A stretch of 64,000 nucleotides of DNA from Marinilabiliales bacterium. Lineage in GTDB: Bacteria; Bacteroidota; Bacteroidia; Bacteroidales; ML635J-15. A program made the translations under genes and the position numbers. Location: positions 900 through 64,899 of the forward strand of contig PKTB01000013.1 in assembly GCA_002869385.1 (NCBI GenBank), written 5' to 3'. The notes below the pieces were generated by a model. That model was not told where the DNA came from. It saw only the letters and a program-made list of their open reading frames with translations, and ran no database searches. The number at the start of each line of letters is the position of its first letter. Position 1 is the stretch's first letter. This document shows positions 56,476 through 64,000 of the stretch, piece after piece.

Positions 56476-58941
56476 ATGAAAAAGAATAGAATAAAAATAA
56501 TATTTTTTATATCCTTAATGTTGTTCTTATCAAATAATGTTAATTCTCAAATATTATATCATGATCTAGAACCAAATATTCATTTAGAATCTAGATTAAC
56601 ACAAACAAAAAGTATTTACTTAAACTTTAGTCCTTTAGGAATAAATGACAGCATCCGATTTTCAATAACAGATCAGACTATGCCAGGCTATTTGTATACA
56701 ATATCAGCAGAATTAAATGAACATTTTTATTTTTCCGATACAATAAATTATTCAGAATATGTGAAAAATCTGAATTTCAGGTCTTCTATTCAGCAAAATA
56801 TAGATTTCACAAAAGAAGACTCTCTTATATTAATATGCAATTCAAGCTGGGATAATGGATACATTGAGAACAAAACAGGTTTTCTAGGTTTTGCATATAC
56901 ATACTCTCAAGACACAATCTATGGGTGGATCAGGATAAAAATCATTAATTTTGAAACGCCTAGTATTAATACCGAGTTATTTATTAATGATTTTGCAATT
57001 AGCACAAATCCCGATTATGACATTCTTGCAGGTGAAGGCATTAGTCCTATTGTTGAGGATATTGTTGTAAAAGATATAGCCAATAATAAAAATGAAACAG
57101 ATATGAACATAAGTTTTTCAAAAGCTATTTTACATGATAGTATTCAATCATATAGGGTTTTCATTGTTCCTGAAGAAGACTATGAATCATTTAATCTGGA
57201 TATCGCAGAAACTATTTCAGAAGGAAACTATTTTGATATTACATCAACAGATGTAGACTTTAACGGGACAATTCCTGAAAACACAAAAGATATAAATGGT
57301 AATAATATTGTTGAACTATCTTTGTATCGTATTTTTGTATTATCAATCCCCATATCCACCTATACAAGCGATAAAAGATTATCTAATCCTTCTTGTTCTA
57401 TCACTCTATATACACCTTTAGAAGAAATTACAATTAACACTTCAAGTTCTTATTATCAAGGAGGTTCTGACTATGAATTATATTTAAATTTTGACTCGCC
57501 AAATTCAAATGAAGGAGTTGATGAATATAGATTAATACTTGTTAATTGTAGTGATACTATAAACTTTAACAAAGAAATCGCAGAAAACATCACTAATCAA
57601 AATTATGAAGTGATAAACACAAATGATGACTACTTTTATGGAACTTTCAATTTAAACCAGCTACTCGATTTTAAAGGCGATGAAATTAATAGAACAGACT
57701 CATATGTTTGCTATGTTTTAATGATTCCTGACATGTCATATTTTAATTGAACTTCTTTAATAAAATCAAACCAGTCTTTTGTATTTTACAGAAAATGTAA
57801 CAGCGTTGAATATGTTTCTGGATATGATTATGCAAATAACAATGATGCGTCAGATTTAAGTGTCGAATTAAAATCTACTGAAAGTGACATATTTTCTATC
57901 TTAAAATATCGAATATTCATTGTAGAAGACGAAATTGCAGATGACTTTACTAATGAAATTGCAAATCAAATCGTTGATAATAAATGTTATTTTGATATAA
58001 ATCAAACAAATTATGATTTATCATTTACTTTGCCATCAACACTTAGAACAAGTTCAGGAAATTTAATCACTACAAATTCCCCTTACAGATTATTTGTTCA
58101 ATCCATAGCTAATAACATCAGAACAGATGTAAACGCTTTATCTGAAAAATCCAGATTAGTTTCAATCAATGATCCAAATTCTTTTCATACCGGACAAGAA
58201 GAAGGTTTAGATATAACTTACTATGATATTATCCCTGACAGTATATTGTCAAATTTAGAATATGAATATAATTCATACAGTTTTAGTTTTAATGATAATC
58301 CAGATACAGAGCTTAAAATTGAACTCATAAGAGAAGGTGGGTGGCACGGAGATAATTTATATATAAATCTTGTACCTTCAGAGAATGTTTTTATTTGCCT
58401 TATGGATGATGAAAGTAATTCACCAGACAAATTACCTGAAAATTATTCCTTAAATCATCTAAATAGCTGGAGAAACGATACAATTAACATGTCTTATTAT
58501 TATGGTGGCTGGTGGCCAACCGGACACGGAGGGCTTTGGTATGACGAGACATCACTTATTGAACAGAATAATAATTATTTAGGACTTATGTATATTGATG
58601 CGCAAGACACTAGCTATATTTGGATTAATCTCGCAATCCAAAAAGCTATTTACATTTCTGTTAAGAGCTATGCTATATATAAGCCAAATTCACAGAATGT
58701 TAAACCAGAAAATTCTATCTCAATTTACCCAAATCCATGTAATAACATTTTAAACATATCATTACCTAAAAGTAGTTTTTCCTATAATATTCAGATATAC
58801 AACACTCAGGGGAAACTGCTTCTAAACAAAGAAATCAGCAATTTATATCAATTAGATGTATCTTACCTAAGCAAAGGCATGTATATAATAAAAGCTATGA
58901 ATGAAGAAATAGAAAAAATATTTAAATTTATTGTTCAATAG
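56476..58941 (+). pseudogene. Secreted protein of novel ~110-residue repeats with T9SS sorting domain, interrupted by an in-frame TGA
   Basis: About 821 codons with a TGA at 57748-57750 (SYFN-stop-TSLIKS); the frame continues. After a signal peptide (to NVNSQ) and a first domain of about 170 residues, the protein has at least three related units (about 200-310, 335-425, 465-555), each containing a YRxFIV strand, an acidic F-x-x-E/D-I-A-E/N helix (LDIAETISEGNYF, KEIAENITNQNY, NEIANQIVDNKCYF) and a closing Y-x-x-x-V/L-x-S/M-I-P/A strand. I do not recognise the unit. A separate domain (about 600-740) precedes the type A sorting domain (ISIYPNPCNNILNISL ... KGMYIIKA). GGA to TGA would explain the stop. 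Confidence 0.75.
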
Positions 58942-59027
58942 GGTGACAAATTTAAACTTAATTCTAAAGCTATATTCTATGCTTCTAAATTCCATTAATA
59001 ATATATAATTAAAATTTATCTCTAATA

Positions 59028-59384
59028 TTATTTTACCGCAATTTGTTTTTCATCAATAAAAGTCGGATTTGTTTGTTTATAAAAACATGAAAGTAAAACG
59101 TTGTACTCGCCCGGTTTTAAAGGAATAAAGAGAGCCTTATATTCTGTTGAGTCTCCATCTTCATAAACAGGACTGATTAGAATTACATTATCAGCAGAAT
59201 CAACATCCCACATTATGCTTTTTAATTCTTTTTCTTTATCATAGATTTCTGCTTCGAGAACTAATGTATCTCCAACAGAGATTTCTTGTGTTTCCATTTT
59301 TATTTCACCATCAACTTTTTCTTGATTGCAAGTTCCACAGTAAAACAAAGGAAGTAAAACTAATATATACCAGATCTTTTTCAT
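59028..59384 (-). CDS. Small lipoprotein, immunoglobulin-like
   Basis: 118 residues with a lipoprotein signal (LLPLFYCG) and a single beta-sandwich-like domain (EISVGDTLVLEAEIYDKE, LKPGEYNVLLSCFYK), the pattern of one Ig or PKD-like module. Function unknown. It lies alone on the minus strand between two plus-strand genes. Confidence 0.6.
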   Translation of the reverse strand: MKKIWYILVLLPLFYCGTCNQEKVDGEIKMETQEISVGDTLVLEAEIYDKEKELKSIMWDVDSADNVILISPVYEDGDSTEYKALFIPLKPGEYNVLLSCFYKQTNPTFIDEKQIAVK

Positions 59385-59513
59385 TTTGTAGTTTTTTAGT
59401 TGCTTAAATTTACAAAAATTAACAATAATTACAAAGCTAATTAGTTATAATTGTTTTAAGCATTACTATATCGATAAGATATTTAACAATTTGCAATTAA
59501 TTAACTATCAGGA

Positions 59514-60272
59514 ATGAAAGCATATTCTTTTTTAGCCTTTTTATTTATCGTAGGATTATTTTCTCTTTCAGTTTCTGCTCAGAACTATCATTTGGTTTAT
59601 GAAACTGATGTTTTTTCTATATCATTAAAAATGGCAGCAGAAGGAAAAGACACAACACCATATTCAATTGAGAAAGGGCAATATCACATCTTAACATTTA
59701 AAGATAAAAAGGCCTTTTCTTTTCAAAAAGACACTATTTTATCGGCATTTGACTCATTATGGACAAACTCTTATGACAGCCATTCTTACTTAATAATTGA
59801 CAGAAAGAAAACCAGACACCAATGGGTTATGGCACTTTATAATAAAAATGTGGATAAAGTTTATGTAAGGTCTTTTGATAAAAGTGACTGGCAAAAAACC
59901 GATCCATTATCTCCTCCGGTAATAGATGAATTTACTCAGATGATTTTTGACAAAATAGCAAGAGAAAAAGACACAATATTTGAATGGAGACTCCCTGAAA
60001 TAGATTTCTACGAAGATAGCAAAGAAATAAATGGATATACTTGTAAAAAAGCATATCTCCATTCCGAAAAAAGACCGTTAACAATTTGGTATACCGAAGA
60101 AATTGACTTCAACTGGTGTTTTTCAGATTATCGATATTTAATCCCGGGAACTGTCGTTTTAATTGAACTTGAAGGTAAACCAACATTTGAGTTATTATCT
60201 GTAAAAGAGTTAGATCCTGATAATCTTCCGGTAAGAAAAGAGATTATAAAGAAACTTAGGAGGCTGAAATAA
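59514..60272 (+). CDS. GLPGLI-like exported protein
   Basis: 252 residues with a signal peptide (to SVSAQ). The C-terminal half has the pattern of the GLPGLI family (EINGYTCKKAYLHSEKRPLTIWYTEEI and later LIPGTVVLIELEG), but the signature GLPGLIL itself is changed to LIPGTVVLI, so membership is by pattern and uncertain. GLPGLI proteins are exported, often next to TonB-dependent receptors; none is adjacent here. Function unknown. Confidence 0.6.
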   Translation: MKAYSFLAFLFIVGLFSLSVSAQNYHLVYETDVFSISLKMAAEGKDTTPYSIEKGQYHILTFKDKKAFSFQKDTILSAFDSLWTNSYDSHSYLIIDRKKTRHQWVMALYNKNVDKVYVRSFDKSDWQKTDPLSPPVIDEFTQMIFDKIAREKDTIFEWRLPEIDFYEDSKEINGYTCKKAYLHSEKRPLTIWYTEEIDFNWCFSDYRYLIPGTVVLIELEGKPTFELLSVKELDPDNLPVRKEIIKKLRRLK

Positions 60273-60368
60273 GTTTCAATATGAATAACGCAATACTCAA
60301 AACCAAAAGTTAAATACAATTATTTTTTCTTTTACTTATCAAATTTATTTTCTTATAAAAAAAAATCG

Positions 60369-60376
60369 TAAATTTG
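60369..60376 (+). promoter_or_regulatory. Putative -7 element of the interrupted outer-membrane protein gene
   Basis: TAAATTTG (TAnnTTTG) lies 119 bp before the ATG at 60495, implying a leader of about 110 nt; the gap holds nothing else I can name. Confidence 0.35.
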
Positions 60377-60494
60377 GAGTAATATTATAATCAACCTGAT
60401 ACTGCCATTTACAGAATATTTCTACCTGAATTCTGTTTTGATATTTAATTATTATTAACACAAGTGTTACAATAACACGAAAAACGGAATTATT

Positions 60495-61232
60495 ATGAAA
60501 AAGCTAGTAGTTGTTTTTATATTCTTATTATCAATCCTATTTGTAAAAGGACAGGAAATTAAAACTGATTCTACAAAATCAGAACAAGAAAAAGTATTTT
60601 ATCGCAAAATCCTCCTAATTAAACCTATACCACATTGGATCTGGTCAACAGCAATATCAAATATTAATTCATTATCAAATTATAAAAAGAACTATGGTAA
60701 GGTTTCAAGTTTTGGTCTGGGCATTGGATGAGATATAAAGATACATAATTATGTCAAAATATTAATTGATGTTTGCGGGTATACTTACAAACAACAAATA
60801 GCAGAAGAAGGCACAGATGTTCATCATTTTATAGGTACCGGAGGGACAATAAACCTCCCTTTAGGAGCAAAATATGGTGCAACAACATTTGCAATCAGAA
60901 CAGGTCTTAAATTTACTTATCCTCAACACGAAAAATACAGACCATGGCTAGGTTTAGCATATGGTATAAATATCTGGTCAATAAGATATATGTCTTGGGA
61001 AGAGAACTACGATTACGCAAAAATTTCAGGCACTACATTCCGACCTTCAATAATTGCTGGCCTCGATATAAGAATAAATGAAAAGTTTGGGACTTTCTCG
61101 GTATTTTTTGAGGCAATTGCACCTGCAGCTAGCTATACAATTGAAAACCTGTTTGGGATAGGAGATTATACACAAACAGGAGGCATGACTTTTCCTACAC
61201 CAAGGATAGGAATTAGTTTAAGTGACTTTTAG
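60495..61232 (+). pseudogene. Outer-membrane beta-barrel protein, interrupted by an in-frame TGA
   Basis: 245 codons with one TGA at 60729-60731 (GLGIG-stop-DIKIHNY); the frame continues to the end. Signal peptide (to LFVKGQ), then barrel-like strands with Gly/aromatic alternation (FGLGIG, TGGTINLPLGAKYGA, PWLGLAYGINIW, PSIIAGLDIRIN) and a C-terminal strand ending PRIGISLSDF. A Gly codon (GGA) at the stop would restore a normal GIGGDI strand. No specific family recognised. Confidence 0.7.
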
Positions 61233-61257
61233 TTTTGTAAGTATTTTAAGATAAGTT

Positions 61258-61311
61258 CTACATTCTTTCAATCCTCTTCATAAACTCTTCCTAATAAGTT
61301 CTGCCTAGAAT
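61258..61311 (-). pseudogene. Remnant: duplicated 3' end of the LytTR gene
   Basis: On the minus strand this reads LGRTY-stop-EEFMKRIERM-stop, matching the C-terminus of the LytTR protein that ends at 63674 (LGRTYKEEFMKRIERM). About 47 bp align with two or three mismatches, one of which creates the internal TAG. Nothing of the rest of the gene is present. The two copies are direct repeats that bracket the secreted beta-helix gene between them. Confidence 0.7.
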
Positions 61312-61373
61312 TATATTTAATCAATTAACAATATTAAATTTACCCTTGTAGGTATTAGCGTGATATTATTTTG

Positions 61374-61381
61374 TATATTTG
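61374..61381 (+). promoter_or_regulatory. Putative -7 element of the beta-helix gene
   Basis: TATATTTG (TAnnTTTG) lies 26 bp before the ATG at 61407. Confidence 0.4.
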
Positions 61382-61406
61382 TTAGAGTTTATTAAAGAAA
61401 TTCATT

Positions 61407-63650
61407 ATGATAATTCCTATTAGAAAAATCACTATACAATTATTATTAAGTCTGTGTTTGATTTCATTCTCAACAAATATTTATGCTCAATTATCTGGAA
61501 TATATACAATAGGACCTTCTGACTGTGATTATTTCACACCTAGGCAAGCAATGAGTTCTCTTCATTCATTAGGAAATTCTGACACTGTTGTCTTTTTAAT
61601 AGAAGAAGGAACATACATTTTTGATAATCAATATATTCCTGATGAACTAAATCCATCCTTCCTAACTATTTTCAAATCAGCCTCGGATAATCCATCTGAT
61701 GTAATATTTAACTCTGATGATTCGTGTTCAATTTATTTTTATAATTTTTCAAATATAAAATTCAACTCTATTACTTTTGGTTCTGAAGATAATCAAAGCA
61801 CCCTTCAACTAAGTCATTGTGAAAATATTATAATAGATAGTTGTGTAGTACTTTCAGACACTATTGCGTTTTCCTCTTTAACCATTTATAGCGATTTTAC
61901 AAATTCATGTATTTCAAACAGCATAATATCTGGAGGAAAATTATCTATAAGTAACAACGAAAGCAATACCATGATCAAAAATAATACATTCAACTGTCAA
62001 TTTAGCACTAGTGGCCGGCTTGATTCCATAATAAACAATACTTTTAATGGCGATACGGAAATACCAACACTTTCAAAAGTTATTGGTAATACTTTTAATG
62101 GAAATGTACATAATTCATTTGCCGGCAGTGTCTATATAGAAAATAATGTTTTTAATGGAGAATTTTCAGATTCTTTTTCAAACAACATGAATATATTTTC
62201 GAATACATTTAACGCCGAGTTTCATTCATCATATCCTGACGATATAAAAATTCATTCAAATGTTTTTAAAGACAATGCAGAAATCCACTTTCCGGGATTT
62301 AACAACAAGATTTATAACAATCATTTTCATGGACATTTTTCAACATGGGTTGCAGCTCAAAATGGATTAGAGTTTTACTACAATAATGTAAAAGGCTATT
62401 TTGAGATCTTTCATCATAATTCAAACAAAATCAAAAACAATATATTTGGTGACAGTTTTACTGTTTTACATATCACTTCAAATACAACTAACATTTCAAA
62501 CAATAACCATTATCCCGGATACGGTACTTTAGGAATTCATAACTATCATTATGATCCTAAATATTTGAACGAAGACACACTAATTGCAACAAATCCGCTA
62601 CTAATAGGAAAAGGGACATCTATTCTTTACTATAATTATGATATGCCAAGAAACATTCGTTCTGATTGGCCAACAATCGGAGCAAATGAATTGTATTTAA
62701 CACAAGACACATTAAAAATTATGTGTTCAGACGGTATTAGGCTTATTCCTGAAAACTATCTTAATCTTGAAGAGGGCTATTGGCTGCCTGAGACATATAT
62801 GGAAGATCCCAATGAAACATATCCTATAGTTTATCCATACGAAGACATAACATATTACTTTTATTATGATGATGTTATAATAGACTCTATTTGTTTGATA
62901 AATGAACCGTTTGAACTACAGATGCCCCAAACTTCAACTGTTAGATGCGGAAACGAAGCAATAATATACAGCGCCCCTCATGAAAACAGCGATTTATTTA
63001 ACTGGCAATGGACTCCTGATTCATTTTCTTATTCTCAATCAGGTGATTTATGGTACGCAACTGTTTGGGATACAACAACATTTACCTTAAACCTATTTCA
63101 TGAATACTGTGGTTCATCATCTGGTGGTGTTACGATTAATGTAGACCCACTACCAACAGCTAATGGAACATATTCACAAATTGATGGAGTCAGTATACAG
63201 TTTGAAAGCCTCTGTTCATGTGAAGATTCATTGAAATGGTATTTTGGTGATGGTTCTTATTCAACAGAATCAAATCCTATTCATTCTTACCTTGAATCAG
63301 ACTATTACATCGGAAGTATTGTTGCTTATAACTCTTATGGCAAAGACTCTGTTAATTTTATATTATTAGCACCGGAATATAATTCTATTAATGGTTTTAA
63401 CATTGACACCAATATAAGCATTTTTCCAAACCCAAGCACAGGAGTAATAAACCTAATTTCTAAAGAACTTTCCGGAAATGTACTCATAGAGCTCTTTGAT
63501 ATTCAAGGAAAAAAGCTACATTCAAATACTTTAGAGTTTAAACAAAATGATGCGAGAACCCTTGACTTTTCAAATCAAAATGAAGGAATTTACTTGATAA
63601 AACTACAATACGACGAGGGGGTAATAATTAAAAAAATCGTCTTTGAATAA
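61407..63650 (+). CDS. Secreted parallel beta-helix protein with PKD and T9SS type A sorting domains
   Basis: 747 residues. After a signal peptide (to IYAQ) comes a right-handed beta-helix region (about 60-400) built of short coils with Asn ladders (ENNVFNGEFSDSFSNN, IFSNTFNAEFHSS, IHSNVFKDNAEIHF). A PKD-like domain follows at about 585-660 (LKWYFGDGSYSTESNPIHSY) and the C-terminal 80 residues are a type A sorting domain (ISIFPNPSTGVINL ... NEGIYLIKLQY ... KKIVFE). Beta-helix proteins of this kind often bind or cleave polysaccharides, but I see no lyase active site. It is convergent with the LytTR gene, ending 23 bp away. Confidence 0.85.
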   Translation: MIIPIRKITIQLLLSLCLISFSTNIYAQLSGIYTIGPSDCDYFTPRQAMSSLHSLGNSDTVVFLIEEGTYIFDNQYIPDELNPSFLTIFKSASDNPSDVIFNSDDSCSIYFYNFSNIKFNSITFGSEDNQSTLQLSHCENIIIDSCVVLSDTIAFSSLTIYSDFTNSCISNSIISGGKLSISNNESNTMIKNNTFNCQFSTSGRLDSIINNTFNGDTEIPTLSKVIGNTFNGNVHNSFAGSVYIENNVFNGEFSDSFSNNMNIFSNTFNAEFHSSYPDDIKIHSNVFKDNAEIHFPGFNNKIYNNHFHGHFSTWVAAQNGLEFYYNNVKGYFEIFHHNSNKIKNNIFGDSFTVLHITSNTTNISNNNHYPGYGTLGIHNYHYDPKYLNEDTLIATNPLLIGKGTSILYYNYDMPRNIRSDWPTIGANELYLTQDTLKIMCSDGIRLIPENYLNLEEGYWLPETYMEDPNETYPIVYPYEDITYYFYYDDVIIDSICLINEPFELQMPQTSTVRCGNEAIIYSAPHENSDLFNWQWTPDSFSYSQSGDLWYATVWDTTTFTLNLFHEYCGSSSGGVTINVDPLPTANGTYSQIDGVSIQFESLCSCEDSLKWYFGDGSYSTESNPIHSYLESDYYIGSIVAYNSYGKDSVNFILLAPEYNSINGFNIDTNISIFPNPSTGVINLISKELSGNVLIELFDIQGKKLHSNTLEFKQNDARTLDFSNQNEGIYLIKLQYDEGVIIKKIVFE

Positions 63651-63673
63651 GCTAGAGGTTTGTTTTCCGTTTT

Positions 63674-64000
63674 TTACATCCTTTCAATCCTCTTCATAAA
63701 CTCTTCCTTATAAGTTCTGCCTAAAGGAATAGAGTCTTTTCCAATATAAATAGATTGTTCCCCAAGATTAATATGATCAACAGCTGATAAGCGAATTGCA
63801 TATTGTCTGTGGGTTTGAATAAAATCAGATGGCATTTGCTCTAATAATCTTAATAAGGAAGTTCGTAAAGAAACTTTTCTTCCATCATTAAGTGTCAGGT
63901 CACAGTAATTACTGTCAGCAGCCTGTATCCATAGAATGTTTGACACCTCTATTTTACTTAATTTGTCTCCGATTTTTGTGTAAAAAGTATCTAAGTCACT
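63674..64000 (-). CDS. LytTR-domain protein, 5' end beyond the window
   Basis: The frame is open to the right edge: 108 residues ending at 63674, all from the C-terminal LytTR DNA-binding domain (YTKIGDKLSKIEVSNILWI, DGRKVSLRTSLLRLLEQM, FIQTHRQYAIRL, IPLGRTYKEEFMKRIERM). A GTG at 63946 is in frame but lies inside the domain, so it is not the start. Most such proteins are response regulators with an N-terminal receiver domain, which would lie outside the window. Its 3' end is duplicated at 61258-61311. Confidence 0.85.
   Translation of the reverse strand, partial: SDLDTFYTKIGDKLSKIEVSNILWIQAADSNYCDLTLNDGRKVSLRTSLLRLLEQMPSDFIQTHRQYAIRLSAVDHINLGEQSIYIGKDSIPLGRTYKEEFMKRIERM

Noticed and set aside
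21696-60731. Genetic code change with TGA read as Gly or Trp
   Set aside because: TGA ends normal genes (for example at 37047, 37333 and 43110), and about half of the in-frame stops are TAA or TAG.

Overview
The window is AT-rich DNA from a member of the Bacteroidota, most likely a free-living, Bacteroidales-like lineage. The evidence is a high density of secreted proteins ending in type IX secretion system (T9SS) sorting domains, SprB and HYR-like repeat adhesins, a FISUMP-domain protein, a TamL-type Omp85 lipoprotein, LytS/LytTR two-component pairs, and promoters with the TAnnTTTG element typical of the phylum. I found no phage, transposase, integrase, CRISPR array or rRNA. One tRNA with anticodon CAT lies at 50934-51007.

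Layout. 1-6031: the 5' two thousand codons of a giant secreted repeat protein (minus strand) that runs off the left edge. 6443-12303: a minus-strand operon of a LysM/transglycosylase-like protein, two SGNH hydrolases and an MBOAT acyltransferase, which looks like an envelope glycan O-acylation machine. 12452-24739: a BNR-repeat secreted protein, arginine deiminase, a lipoprotein, a LytS/LytTR pair, DUF2461, a secreted endonuclease/exonuclease/phosphatase-fold enzyme, a WD40 protein and small envelope proteins. 24970-27472: a DUF4213/DUF364 protein overlapping a membrane-THEP1 NTPase fusion. 27591-38023: FISUMP protein, HAD phosphatase, outer-membrane protein, CAT-like acetyltransferase, CAP-ankyrin protein, GH114-like lipoprotein, YdeI-like protein, metallo-beta-lactamase fold protein, DUF4349, DUF2892 and a small zinc ribbon. 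38156-42535: a SprB-repeat adhesin with a type B sorting domain. 42811-45214: an ECF sigma factor cluster and a lipoprotein. 45443-48018: a WYL regulator followed by a three-gene HipBST-like toxin-antitoxin operon with three regularly spaced operator palindromes. 48036-64000: T9SS cargo, the tRNA, a GT-C glycosyltransferase, TamL, outer-membrane proteins and a LytTR protein that leaves the right edge.

The most striking feature cuts across genes. Eleven otherwise intact genes contain one or two in-frame stop codons (twelve in all: five TAA, six TGA, one TAG), with the reading frame and domain structure resuming immediately. I saw no frameshift anywhere. Every one can be explained by a single G to T change in the coding strand (GAA to TAA, GGA to TGA, GAG to TAG). 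The best case is a CxxCG zinc ribbon whose invariant-type Gly is TGA. At least three further genes appear to have lost their start codon in the same way (ATG to ATT). TGA and TAA both end normal genes here, so this is not a simple code change. It is either a G:C to T:A mutator signature, DNA-damage errors in the underlying sequence, or something stranger.

A second cross-cutting pattern is that two T9SS cargo genes (48533-50797 and 61407-63650) each sit between the complete 3' end of a neighbouring gene and a short direct repeat of that same 3' end, in mirror-image but equivalent arrangements.
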